Both the position numbers and the translations under genes were made by a program. A stretch of DNA of 64,000 nt from Polyodon spathula (lineage: Eukaryota > Chordata > Actinopteri > Acipenseriformes > Polyodontidae): contig NC_054545.1 of the NCBI RefSeq assembly GCF_017654505.1, positions 14,489,547 through 14,553,546 on the forward strand. Reading direction: 5' to 3'. The notes beneath the pieces are model-generated. The model saw only the letters and a program-made list of their open reading frames with translations, was not told where the DNA came from and ran no database searches. Positions within the stretch are counted from its first letter, which is position 1. Each line of letters opens with the position of its first letter. Of the stretch, positions 25,707 to 36,498 are shown piece by piece.

Positions 25707-28700
25707 TGTGGATATCATAGTGACGTTTATAGCGTTTTCCCATGACCAACAGACGAGCGTGGAAACATGCACTCACCACTGTCCAGCATACTGCCGCCTT
25801 TCTGTTCCTTTAATACAGTCATATTAGCATATTGTAATACATCGGTAAATAGAAACATGAGATGCAAATGTATTCTAGTTGGACATTTAATATGCACTAA
25901 GCGCAATCAAATTTGAAATGGGCGAAAGCCCTAATTCGTCTGAATATACCAATATCTGCGCGATAATTGAAATGCACTAGTGCCAATAGCTGCGCACCAC
26001 TGGCTCAAATAGTGTCAGAGTAACAGTCCACTCTGGAGTTGGGTAGAAAAGTACAAATGTGCAATAGTACAGAACCCCAACACCCCTGGTTGGGCGGATC
26101 GGTTATGTATTTTATCAATGTATTGGTATGATGGACAGCGGTAGTATGTTTACATATACACTTATATGTGTTCTTCACTGCTTCACAGACATATCGGCAC
26201 CCAACGTGTACCATCAAAGTATGGAAATGTAGATTGAGAGAAAGATGAAGAGGGGAGGGGGGTCCTGCCTGTTACCTTTGCTGTGTGTTGCCATACATCT
26301 GTAAATTAATTGTATAAATACGTCATACACCCATCTTGAGGCCCATTGTTTTACTTGGCTATTCCATAGGTAGCTGTGCATTATGGGTGAGGGGTAGGCA
26401 GCTGTAGCTAACGTTTTCCTAAAATCAGACCGGTGATACGATCAACCAATCAAAGACCTGTATTTTCTCTGCAGCATTCCAATCATAAGTTTGTTGAGGC
26501 GGGACAAACGGTTCTGTTAACTAATTTCTGGCGGTTTTTATGCAGCTGTCCAGTCTGCTGAATGTCGATGTTGCTGATTAGATAGAGTCTGTTCATTTAT
26601 TGAGAAGTCATAGTAGGCTACAATTAACATTTTAGGAGCGTATTTGGAATTAATTATGATTCTTACAAAAAAAATGGCATAACGAAAAAAATCCATTCCG
26701 ACGACACTCAAAACCTTACAAACTGGGCTTAATCATGAAGTTCAAATGGGTGAGTAGAATGAATAACATAATGCATTTCTGTGTATTGTGTATATAAAAA
26801 TGCTTGATTGATGTTTACTTTGCAGGTGAATGACCTCATTACATTTACAAATCAGAGAGTGCGCTACCACAGTAGACTTTGTAACGGCACGACTATATAT
26901 AAAAAATAATGCAGAAAAAAAGACCAAAGCCCTTTTTTTATTTTACTTCAAAAACATACAGATATGTCGGATCAGCTGGCCTTTAAAGAAACCTATATAG
27001 TATTTCCTCGTGATGCCCGTATTCAATAAAACAGTGTCGTTATCAGTACATTAATTTGAAAACTCGCTATGGATCCAATTGTGTATTTGAGTGGTCCGTA
27101 TGTATGTGTGCACTATATATTGTGTGGTCTCATCTGCTGTCATATCGGTACATACTGTGGCAACACCAATATTAGCCGCTTGTCGGGGTAATGCCATTAC
27201 TAATGGTGACTGTCCATCACTCTGCATTCTCGCTTGGCTGTTGTGTGCAGTTGCTATATTGGTAGTGAATGCGCAGACGGTTTTGCGAGGCACAAACAGA
27301 TTTGTGAATTGCTCAAAAAACTGCTATATTCAAATGGCACACAACTGCTTTGTGCCGTTTTGGAATATCTCTCATTTTGTGCCAAAGCACTCTTTCTGCG
27401 AGGCATAAATTTGGCGAGGGGATTCCGCGAAGATCGGGCCCCACCTCTTGTTTTAAAATGAAAATGGGTTTCTTACAAATTGCACTGTGCTTTTAAAATA
27501 TGCATTCAGACAGTGTCTCGATTTATTTCGTTTAACACTGCTGAAACTTTTTTGGATGAATACATTTTGTAGTGGAGTTACTGTGAGTTTCCCATTCATC
27601 AACATTGAGAGCCTGCTATATTAATTGATCGCTTGATATTTCCAGGTTGAAAACTTGAACTATATAAATAATTATATCAGTCAGCTGGTTTTTGATATAC
27701 TGAGGTTTTTAATTGTCTATGATAATGATAGTATCCTGGATAGTCACTGAAGTAGCATAACATTCTAGTTGCACTATAATGGCAGGATGGAATACTGTAT
27801 CAATGTGGTCAATGGTCATTACTGTTGCAGAGCTAGATCAAAATGTCCTTCATTCTGTGTCCTATTTACACATGTGGGGGTTTGAAAGTGTAGTTCATTT
27901 GCAATTTCAATGAGTAGCTCCTGTATTTTTTATTTATTTTTTGACAGCAGACAGTTTTAACAGAAATAAATTACTTAAATAAATCCATCATAAAAGGTAA
28001 ATGATTCATAATATGAGGCATAAAAATAAAATACTATAGACTCTGCCCCTTAGTATATATGTCTGCCTCTTTACACTCACTGATCTTTTTTTTTTTTATT
28101 ACCCACTTAGAACCATTGTGTATCCCCTATGTGATTATACCCATCTGGTGGCTGATGAATGTGATTTCAGCCCAGTGCATTTCTGTCAGCACTATTACTG
28201 TGAATTTGATTTCAGCCCAGTGCATTTCTGTCTGCACTATTACTATGAATGTAATATCAGCCCAGTGCATTTTTGTCAGCACTATTACTATGAATGCGAT
28301 TTCAGCCCAGTGAATTTCTGTCAGCACTATTACTATGAATGTGATTTCAGCCCAGTGAATTTCTGTCAGCACTATTACTATGAATGTGATTTCAGCCCAG
28401 TGCATTTCTGTCTGCACTATTACTGTGAATTTGATTTCAGCCCAGTGCATTTCTGTCAGCACTATTACTATGAATGTGATTTCAGCCCAGTGCATTTCTG
28501 TCTGCACTATTACTATGAATGTGATTTCAGCCCAGTGCATTTCTGTCAGCACTATTACTATGAATGTGATTTCAGCCCAGTGCATTTCTGTCTGCACTAT
28601 TACAATGAATGCGATTTCAGCCCAGTGCATTTCTGTCTGCACTATTACTAAGCACTGTTTAATAGTACTGTAAAGCACACATTGTTCCATCTATACTATC

Positions 28701-29734
28701 TGTTCTGTATCACAGTACTTCTTATTCAATTTGGCTGGCGGTTTTAGTTTTTTATGTGCAATTTCACAAATGCATTGCTGGAGGCATCTATTCCTATGTC
28801 TGTACTCTTATGCAAGTTTATCACAGTGCATCTGCATGATCATTTTGTCAGTGTTATAATTAGTCAATGAGATGTTTCAATGTTATTTGAGAAAATGATT
28901 CTTAATTTTTTCCTATTATAGGAAAATTCTGAAATAAGAACCTAATTAAGAAGATAGTTTCTGGCAGTGTTTAAAGTAGGTTCTATGATGGAACATTGTT
29001 GCTTTATATCACATTTAGGGGCTCAAATGTGTGGGTCATTGTAGAGGGCCAGCCAAGCAACTTGAGGGACAATATGTACAACTTTTTTTTAGCAACATAT
29101 ATGCCAAAGTGTGTATTTTTATGTATAGCTAACCCACAAAAAGCATTACAGTTCTTTTTAGATCAAATAAATGACACCTTTAAATTGGCTCAAATTGACA
29201 GTGGAGGTCTTTTTACATCTTTCAGTAGGTCCATAGCTCTTGCACTGGTGTTCCTGAAAATGAAAAAGAATTGGTGCTACATGAAAGTAAACATTTTGTA
29301 ATAGTAGTGTGATATGTTTTTATCCATTTTTTCATTTTCAGTATCAGGAGTTCAAAAATAATGCGCTAAACACCTTCAAGACTAGTGATGCCTTTGAGTG
29401 CTGAGTTGATAGAATAGTAAATTATGTGTTTCTCATAAGTGTAAAGTTACATTTACTTCCTTCTGCTCTATTACTTAAATACTCCATTCATAGTGAAGGC
29501 TTGGGTAGCAATTTATAAATAAATATGTACAGAAAGATTAAGTAATATATTAATATTCTGAAACGTTTTCTTTCCTAGATGGAGTAAACTGTATTTACCT
29601 ATAGTGATATAAACACACAAAAATATACACTGTTGTATTTTACAATGCAGATACTCTTTTTTTTTATTATTATTAATTCAATACAATTTAAGTATCAGGG
29701 AAGTATTGTATATTACAAGCAAAGTATAGACATA

Positions 29735-29775
<41 letters not shown>

Positions 29776-32700
29776 TGTATGTGTACATTTGTGTGGAATA
29801 CAGTATTTATAGTGCATTGAGATGTTCTTGAGCTGACACCAATGTTTCTATGCAGACCACATGAATTTGAAAGAAGCTGACATCCTTGTTGTGATGTGAT
29901 CAATGTTCTGCATTGTATAGCTCACATTCCTCTGAATTATTATTACTGAGAACCATCTGTCCTGGCTGTGCCCATGGGTTCGTAGGTCAGCATTTTCCTT
30001 GCGTGAAGCCACTTTGTAATCTAACTGAGTTACTAATGAGGTGGTTCCCTTTAACAGCTCTGCCATACATGTTAAATGTGGCCCTCAACCCACCTGTTAT
30101 TTTACTAGCAGAGTGATTCACCCAGTTTTGCTGCTGGAAATGTTATACAGTACAAAGCTGCATTTGTGAAACAATTTCTACATACTGTAGCCTTTTGAAA
30201 GCACTGCTATTTATTTTTAATATAGTGTCAATCAATAACAAACACACTTGCATTAACTTTTTGTTTCTTTTAATATGTCCCTAATGTACCTTTTAACTAT
30301 ACAGAGAGGCTTTGAAAGGGTGTGACACAATTTAAAGGTGTAATAACAAAGGCTGTATTAAAGCATTTTATTTTGAGATTAATCAGCTAATAGGACCTGG
30401 CCAAGCACAGATGGGCCGAATGGCCTCCTCACTTTCCTAAATGTTCTTCAGTTAATTGACCTCATTCAGACTGTTACAACTCTGTGCTCCTCACGGGGCT
30501 AAATGCTAAAGTTCTGTGTTGTTTTGGAAACAGGTTGTTTGAGACACACCCAGAATGTAAAGACGTCTTCTTCCTCTTCAGAGATGTTGATGATCTTCAG
30601 AGGCTGAGGACGAGCAAAGAGCTCAGGGCTCATGGGCTGAGGTGAGTTGAGGTTTCGTTTCAATTTCAGATTCTAGAATCAAGCTTTGCTCTGCCACTAA
30701 ATTAAACTGCCTGCAGTTTTGAGATCCATAACAATTTTATAAAATGGCTTGTATAAACTAAGCACTCCGATTGGCCAGGACCCATGTAAAACACCACAAC
30801 TGTACTTGCTGGGTATCATTAAATCATTTCCCTTTCTTAGCCATTTAAGAGCAACCTTTTGCCTCTCAAGCTGTGGTTTCAAGAGTTATTTCATGCTTGT
30901 AAACTACAGACCACGCATTGCGGTATAATTGCAAAACCTTAACCAGTCACCTAGCAAGCTGTTGGTTCACGGGCAATGTGCAATAATAAGAGCTGTCCTT
31001 CGAATGATACATGTCTACCCCTTGGACATTAAAGAAGGCATGTTTGTGAATTAGCAACCATTTTCAGCCCATTCTTTGTTAAACTAGATGGGTAGTTACT
31101 GACAGTAACAGTTTGGAATTTTTCAGCAATCGAGAGGTACATCAATCATCTAATCTCTTCATAGGACTTATAATAATTAAAGTGATTGCAGCTAACAGTA
31201 TAATGACATCGACCCAATATTTTGTGCACTTCCACATTTAGACTAGTTAGGTCTCAAATGGGCATTTTTGTATGAAACAAATCTTAAGTTCAACATTTTA
31301 AAACATGATATCTGGTACTACACTAGGGTAAAGATAGTTCTCAAATTCTATGCCTTATTCTCAGGATGTCTTTTTCAGCTCTATTTCCTAGGCATTTTCA
31401 CCTCTAGAGTAGCAGACTGAAAGCATGCCAGTCAGTAGGGGAGTAGCTACTCAGTTAATGCCACTCACCATGAGAAATGACCAAGGAAGTTCATCACTAC
31501 CTGAAAGCAAGGCTATTAAACAGGGGTTTCTTTAACTTAATACATCTTTACTGCACATTTGAGACCTGTAAAACCAATGCACAACAGGTAAGATTTCTGA
31601 AATTGTTTTCTTAGCTACAACCGTTTTAGGCAGTTGCATAACCTTTGCTAACAGCAATGGTCATGTGTCTGTTCTGTTTCAGAGTGATGTCTTTCATTGA
31701 GAAGAGCGTGGCCAGGATTGACCAGACGGAGCGTCTTGTGCAGCTGGCCATGGAGCTGGGGAAAAGCCACTACCGATACAACGCTCCCCCAAAATATTAT
31801 GGGGTAGGAATGTGCACCAATCTGATCTTTGAATTTACAAATGTTCCAGATTCCCTGTTGATGCCGATAGCAGGTTTGTATAAACTATCACAATCATTTA
31901 AGAAGGAGCCCATGACATGCCTATACATCCTGAGGCATCACCTGTGCTGTCCCCAGGCCAGGCTGGTTAACACCATGCCTGCATGCACATCACACCATGA
32001 CAGTGCTGTATACAGAGGTGTCCAGTCAAGATCCTGGAGGACAAATTCCACTCCAAACAGGTCAAAGGAAACAATATACTACCGGTGCATTAGGGTCTGG
32101 ATAATTATTACTGTATGTATTTTTATTTTAAAAACATCAGTTAAGCATCTTCAGTCATAAATAGTATAATGCCACTTTCAGTAATCTTTGAGATCCTTCG
32201 AAGGAAGTGTGTTTCTATATATGTATAAACAGAGGCAGCTCTCTATTTCAGAAGTATAAGGCTGTTGCTTTATTTTTCAGTATGTGGGGACAGAGTTTAT
32301 CTGTGCTGTTCAACCAATTCTAAAGGAGAAGTGGACCCCAGAGGTGGGGGAGGCTTGGAAGGTACTGTAGCTCCACATTGTGCTTTATATTAGAAAATGT
32401 AGCCTACTCATAACAGCTAATGGCAACACAAAAGTTACTCCTAGGTTTTTCTTTCTTTGGGTACACTGACCCCTGGTGGTTACTCATATAATCACACATT
32501 TGTATTCATTTACTACAGTTTGCTGAATTAATATATGGAATTAGATTTTTTTAACCTGATTTTTTTCTAGTGCTGCATGACTTTAATTTTTTGTGCTGTG
32601 CTCAATAAAGGTGAAGGACAAGCACTGACTACAGTCAGTCACTGTTCTACATAAAAAAAATATATATTAAAAACACATTCAAAATGTTTACCTTAAAAAG

Positions 32701-33315
32701 ACACAATAAACATGGTATTCGTGCTACTGATTGCAGTAATTCTTCATTGCATATTTAATAAGAGGGTTCCTGTAACTAAAGTAAACTTGATAAGAAACTA
32801 CAGTTAGCAAATGCACAGTGGACACCTAAATGTCTTCTCTTTGAAAGTCAACGATTGTCCTTTATTATTTTTATTTACTGCTTTCAGTTTTACTCTTACA
32901 ACACTGCAGACCTGTATTACTTTTCAGGATAAGGTGCTGAAACTACTTCATTAGTTATCCTTTCGGCAACATTACTTTAAACAAAGAATATTTGTTGAAC
33001 TGAGCCAAGGTATTTGTGCCTTTGCATCACTCAGAAAAACAGCGGATGTTTTCTTTAAAACTCCTCAAGTTTTCCCTGAATTCATTATTTGTTAATGATG
33101 TTTATAGAACATGTTTTCCTTTCCTCTGCTTTTGTGAGATTTTAATGAACATACTGGCATGAATTTAAAGACATGTGTTTTCTTGTTTCCAGGCCTTGTT
33201 CACATATGTGACTAGAATCATGAAGCAAGGTTACCAGGAGGAGGAAAGAAACAAACAAACCAACGCCGTCGCCTCCAATAAAGAGCGGCTTGAGAAAAGA
33301 CCCAACGCCTTTTAG
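17218..33315 (+). CDS. xgb: Globin X (200 aa), complete five-exon gene
   Basis: Exons 17218-17387, 30534-30641, 31683-31803, 32281-32361 and 33193-33315 splice to 200 residues. The product is a globin-fold haem protein. It begins Met-Gly-Cys, a myristoylation plus palmitoylation signal; globin X is known as a membrane-anchored, bis-histidyl globin, proposed to act in redox protection or nitrite reduction, including in fish red cells. Visible residues are Trp40 in helix A, a Phe cluster at 69-72 (CD region), distal His90 in RAHGLR (E7) and proximal His122 in GKSHYRY (F8). Cys65 and Cys141 correspond, as I recall, to the pair reported to form a disulfide in the zebrafish protein. Intron phases 2, 2, 0 and 0 fit the globin X pattern, with the second intron falling in the codon three after His E7 (E10.2). 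Intron 1 is unusually long at 13 kb. Confidence 0.95.
19727..19800 (+). mobile_element. tRNA-like SINE head
   Basis: CTTTAGTTGAATGGTAAGAC (A-box-like) is followed about 35 bases later by GGTTTGAATTCAGC (B-box-like), the spacing of a tRNA-derived RNA polymerase III promoter. It does not fold as an intact tRNA, so a SINE head is the likely source. Confidence 0.45.
19927..20155 (+). mobile_element. tRNA-derived SINE with A-rich tail
   Basis: GGTCCAGCAGTTAAAG and ACTGGTTCAAATTCC form A- and B-box-like segments. They are followed by a body (GTGTGACCCTAAGCAAG) typical of fish tRNA SINEs and by an A-rich 3' end with AAATAAAAAAAAAAACC. Confidence 0.65.
22064..22260 (+). mobile_element. SINE family 2, plus orientation
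   Basis: Begins GGGGCTCCGAGTGGCTCACG followed by TGGTAAAGG, the same tRNA-like head found in reverse at 23750, 48517 and 57623. The body is diverged. Confidence 0.5.
23565..23750 (-). mobile_element. SINE family 2, minus orientation
   Basis: The reverse complement begins GGGGTCCCCTCGTGGCTTAC and TGGTAAAAG, then shares the body (CACCCTGCACGCC; GGAGAAACAGTCCCTGCC) with the copy at 47830-48517. A 16-base segment near 23678-23705 is locally duplicated. Confidence 0.6.
24440..24810 (+). pseudogene. HARBI1-like transposase fragment
   Basis: The plus-strand frame shows LVVSVCMCILAIGTFQKVAG followed by DTMGITQSAVSRHLDRFI. This matches the Harbinger transposase N-terminal region, where a helix-turn-helix-like RFLATGSFQ...VSQSTVSR pattern precedes the DDE domain. 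It runs into a T tract and stops; the catalytic DDE part is absent. Confidence 0.65.
25130..25602 (-). pseudogene. Non-LTR retrotransposon (L2-type) 3' fragment
   Basis: On the minus strand, FLPQIDYGDAVYRFASPSTL and a later HHCVLYDLVGWTSLALHRLK match the C-terminal part of L2-like reverse transcriptases. After a frame break near an A-run, KGSFAYDAPWSWNEFQSKLK matches the C-terminal end. The copy is truncated at its 5' end next to the TA microsatellite. Confidence 0.6.
25634..25704. repeat. (TA)n microsatellite
   Basis: About 70 bases of alternating TA at the truncated 5' side of the LINE fragment. Confidence 0.9.
28156..28650 (+). repeat. 45-bp minisatellite, 11 tandem units
   Basis: Units start at 28156 and every 45 bases to 28606, with few substitutions. 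Each holds TTCAGCCCAGTGCATTTCTG. Two unit types differ at GTCAGC versus GTCTGC; they alternate in units 6-9, hinting at a 90-bp higher-order unit. Because 45 is divisible by three and a unit has no stop in several frames, long frames of up to about 187 codons exist on both strands. The plus-strand frame repeats YECDFSPVHFCQHYY. Its position inside a globin X intron and the lack of splice context argue against coding. Confidence 0.95.
29733..29782. repeat. (CT)n(GT)n compound microsatellite
   Basis: About 25 bases of CT followed directly by about 20 bases of GT. Confidence 0.9.
30386..30452 (+). mobile_element. Interspersed repeat fragment
   Basis: GATGGGCCGAATGGCCTCCT followed by TTTCCTAAATGTTCTT is a widespread 3' end of fish interspersed repeats. 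The family was not determined. Confidence 0.4.
30534..30641 (+). CDS. xgb: Globin X exon 2
   Basis: Acceptor GGAAACAG|GTTG, donor GAG|GTGAGT, phase 2 at both ends. It encodes FETHPECKDVFFLFRDVDDL and ends in RAHGLR, carrying the CD-region Phe residues and the distal histidine (residue 90). Confidence 0.93.
31683..31803 (+). CDS. xgb: Globin X exon 3
   Basis: Acceptor GTTTCAG|AGTG, donor TATGGG|GTAGGA. It encodes VMSFIEKSVARIDQTERL and GKSHYRYNAPPKYYG, including proximal His122 (F8). It leaves phase 0. The frame stays open into the intron, which is not coding. Confidence 0.93.
32281..32361 (+). CDS. xgb: Globin X exon 4
   Basis: 27 codons, YVGTEFICAVQPILKEKWTP then EVGEAWK, helix G into H, with Cys141. 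Acceptor TTTTTCAG, donor AAG|GTACTG, phase 0 at both ends. Confidence 0.93.
33193..33315 (+). CDS. xgb: Globin X exon 5 and stop
   Basis: Encodes ALFTYVTRIMKQGYQEEE followed by a charged tail ending LEKRPNAF and TAG at 33313-33315. The C-terminal extension beyond helix H is hydrophilic. Confidence 0.92.
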   Translation, partial: ALFTYVTRIMKQGYQEEERNKQTNAVASNKERLEKRPNAF

Positions 33316-34045
33316 CCAACAGAACTGTACAGTGCCTTGCTAGAAGGGTGCCTGTGGAGACCACTTACAGTATTTGCAAGGAAGTTTCAACTAGTCAACT
33401 CTACAGAACATATCATGAAGCTGAACTATTTGTCACATTATTTTTAGTAGACATTTGAGCAGGAAAAACAAATACTTTGTGTTTGCAAAGGTGCTTAAGT
33501 AACAGCTGCATTCAGTTTATAATGCTCTTATATACAGTACAGGGTGCTTTAAAAACAGCAATAGGAACATTATTACAGAATATTTCAGTTTCAGGTTTAC
33601 AAGTAGACATGATGGACAGCAGTGCTTTTTGGCATAGACCTGTTATTTGTCATGGAAGGTCTCTGCTGCAGTATACACATTTTCCCATACCTTGCACACT
33701 AGAACACTGTGGTTATCCCGTTAATACAAGTCAGTGGTTTAGTTCCCTGGATCTAGCTGTGCTGATCCCAGGAAGTCTACTTGTAAACCTGTTACAAAAT
33801 GAGGGTTAGTTACTATGAATTTAACACACGTGATTACAAGCAGGGTTTACATATTGATGGACAGTATGGAAGCACTTGCAGTCTCTCAGAATGCCAATTT
33901 ACAAGCTGGTCCTGGTGAATAGGACACAAATGTAAAATTGTTCTTCCTTCAGGAAGATCTGTATTTTGTGTTTGAGTAATATTTCAGTCAGGTGTCTTGG
34001 AGACAGATTTAGGTTTTTTGCTTTTGGTGTTTTCTAGGAGTAGAA

Positions 34046-34051
34046 AATAAA
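34046..34051 (+). other. Candidate poly(A) signal of globin X
   Basis: AATAAA 730 bases after the stop, in AGAAAATAAATGCTTGCATC. It is the first canonical hexamer found on the sense strand after the stop. Confidence 0.4.
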
Positions 34052-34702
34052 TGCTTGCATCTTTTACTGGCGCAAATACAGCTCTTTAAAATACAACTGA
34101 AATAACATCAAGGCATAGAGATGAGCTAAACAGTGTATTTATAATGTAGAATACATTAGCTGGCTTTCATAAATGTTATTTTTTTTAATTGTATATTGTT
34201 TTTTTAGTTTCTTATTAACATAACAGATAATAAGCTGTATTGTAATTAGTATAATACAATACAGATATATTTCAAACACAAATATGGATGTAACAGTAAC
34301 AATACAGTAAGAAATGGGTTTTATTTAAACATTTTTCTAATGAAGCTATTCTAACCTCTGCGTGTCCTCTACTCACTGAGACTAAGCTGACATTATGATA
34401 TATTTCCAGGAGGGGTAGCCAAATGACCCAGTAAAATATAGATTGTAATGCTTAATGTTTACAGTAACCATTGACATTACTGGTAAGGTTACTTTTCATG
34501 ACCTTATAATTCATAAAACCTTGATAAAAAAGGTTTTTCAGTCTATGAAAACACAATATGACAAATTATATATTTACTTCATACATGGGCCTGCTCAACA
34601 GCATCCTGCGTGATGCATGGTAATCACACTGAAATACCATTCTTTAAAATATCAATAATACAAACATTATGTAGGATTCTATTTATCACTCTTCCTTTTC
34701 AG

Positions 34703-34798
34703 TCAAAGCATTTTGTCTTGCTTGGTTTTGGTGCTCGGTGCTGAAAATGAGGTTGAGGAAGAGGAGGTCAACTTGCAGCAAAGCGCTGACAAAGAGAG
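34703..34798 (+). other. Exon-like segment without assigned gene
   Basis: A CTTCCTTTTCAG acceptor and a GAGAG|GTAGGT donor bound 96 bases. One frame (phase 2 in and out) reads SILSCLVLVLGAENEVEEEE and ten further residues; a second frame is also open. It lies 1.4 kb after the globin X stop on the same strand. It could be an alternative 3' UTR exon or a chance match. Confidence 0.25.
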
Positions 34799-36408
34799 GT
34801 AGGTTTAAATGTACCTGACCTGAATACTATTGATACTGTAGCTGCCACCAACGTGTCTATGTGATTTCTGGTAATAACTACAAGGATTTTCAATCAGTGA
34901 TCACATTGCAGGAGTATTTCAAGTTTCCCACCTGACACTTTATATTACATTCAGGTGATATAGGGATGATCCCCAGTTACTGTTGTACTAGCTTACACCC
35001 AACATGAACTGTGTTCTCCAGTTCATTGCAATTGACCCTGTAAAACCATTTTTACTTTCAACTCATCCTATACTAAATTAAGCAAGACCATAGGATACTA
35101 CAGCTTCCTTAATGTCCTTTTAATTTCATAAAACGCAGAATAGGACACATGACATCCAGTGGATTCTCAATGCATTTTTGTCTTTCTGAAATGGCTGAAA
35201 ATAACTTTGACAAGAGATAACAGCATAAACACAACTGGAATGTGGAGTGTGGATGTTTTATAACAAAAAAAAAAGGTATTAGATATGTAAAACACAACAG
35301 CATGTTAATTGTCAACTAAAAGGTTTATTTTGAGAATCCAAAACAAGTGAAAAAAGATAATGTTGAGAATGGCATTTTTGTAACACCTTTATAACCAGCT
35401 AGGTGCCACCTATGCATTTTTAAGACAACTGAAAAGTTTTTGTTCTTTTATCTTTATAAAGAATCTAATGAAACGAAAAGCCTTCCCCTTAAAGCAGCTA
35501 CGACATGCCGGGTCCTAATTCTTAGTATGTTGTTAATAAAGACTGTTGTACAGTTTGTAAAGATGCAAAGGAAATCCACAATTAACCAAATTGAAGCATG
35601 CTGTTCAATAACTTTCTCCATAGGGAAACGTTGCACTATACCATTCTTAATGTTACAGCAAATGTTATTTAACCCTTCCAAACAGTCATTTGATGCAGTC
35701 ACCCTCCAAATGTCATTCCTCCGCTTTTCCGACAGCAGAATTACAAAGGAACCAACTCATTTTGTAAATCCTCCTGTATCTGAGACATTACAGTAATCTC
35801 CAGTTTTAAAGATATATTTGTAAGAGCCATGGTATTGTAAGTATTAATTAAGAGGAGTATTACAGGATGGACAAGGTGCTGTGTATGAATAAGAAATAAA
35901 TAAGATTTGTGTGCAGCTTAATATTCAGCCTTTTTTTTCCCTTGGTTTCTCGTGTACATATTTGAGGTCTACTGTAACATACAATAACACAGCTTTACTT
36001 CCAAAATGTATTCTGATGTAGATTTTGCTCTGACAAATTCAGAATCAATAGCAACACTAGTCTTGAGCAGTTTCCCTCCTTTCAAGTTTGCAAAAAAGTT
36101 TTCTAAACCAAAAAAAAAAAAAAAAAGAAAAAAATGCGATCCCAAGCACCTCTAAACACTGAAAATATGATTCATTCATTAAAAATGGATTACTAATATT
36201 AAACAAAAATGTAAAACCGTGCAGATGGTTTAACAAGCAACTCCAAGATTTAAGCCTTGTCAAAACACCAGCATATCTCCAGCAAGGTGTTTGGAGCTAT
36301 TGTTGCTATGGACCCTTCTCATATTTCAGGCGGATTGTCCAGGGGGTTGAGAGGGGCGGTCAGTGTTGATGAACTGTTCAGAAATGAGGAAGAGAATAGT
36401 CAGCCTCA

Positions 36409-36498
36409 TCACTGGGTCGCCTTTGTCTTCTTGGTTTTGCTTTTTTTGTCTTTCTTCTTCAATCCGTCCATGTGAGCTCTTAACAGGTTTGAGTAAGC
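36409..36498 (-). CDS. srp14: srp14 exon 5 and stop
   Basis: Encodes AYSNLLRAHMDGLKKKDKKS and a Lys/Thr tail ending KATQ, with TGA at 36411-36409. Confidence 0.94.
   Translation of the reverse strand, partial: AYSNLLRAHMDGLKKKDKKSKTKKTKATQ

Larger units (their letters stand above)
24111..27441 (+). mobile_element. PIF/Harbinger-type DNA transposon remnant
   Basis: GGGCCCGATATT at 24111 is matched at the other end by AGATCGGGCCC (27431-27441). About 11 of 12 terminal bases are inverted-repeat. GCGCA/TGCGC-rich subterminal sequence lies inside, and a HARBI1-like transposase fragment is at 24440-24810. A LINE fragment and a TA microsatellite interrupt it. No convincing 3-bp target duplication is visible, so the two ends could belong to different copies. 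Confidence 0.55.
17388..30533 (+). other. Globin X intron 1 (13.1 kb), repeat-rich
   Basis: No host exon lies inside. It holds poly-T (19020-19042), two adjacent tRNA-derived SINEs (19727-20155), a second SINE family in both orientations (22064-22260, 23565-23750), a GT tract near 21829-21855, a Harbinger element (24111-27441) with a nested LINE fragment, an 11-copy minisatellite (28156-28650), a CT/GT microsatellite (29733-29782) and another repeat fragment (30386-30452). The stretch 17400-19000 shows nothing recognisable. Confidence 0.75.
33316..36408. other. Convergent 3' UTRs of globin X (+) and srp14 (-)
   Basis: No recognised protein-coding exon. It includes the globin X 3' UTR, an exon-like plus-strand segment (34703-34798), a poly-A tract near 36110-36131 and AT-rich sequence. 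The open frame at 35440-35796 resembles no known protein and lacks codon character. Confidence 0.5.

Noticed and set aside
28127..28690. Long open frames on both strands over the minisatellite as a repetitive protein gene
   Set aside because: The frames follow from a 45-bp unit lacking stops; they have no start context, splice sites or flanking coding sequence and lie inside a globin X intron.
31645..32160. 171-codon open frame on the plus strand
   Set aside because: Only 31683-31803 is globin X exon 3; the rest is read-through into the intron.
33330..33345. CAGTGCCTTGC as a second Tc1 terminus
   Set aside because: Only 11 bases match, in the globin X 3' UTR, with no partner or transposase; likely chance.
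35440..35796. 118-codon plus-strand frame as a gene
   Set aside because: No recognisable motif, AT-rich codon use, and it lies in the convergent 3' UTR interval.
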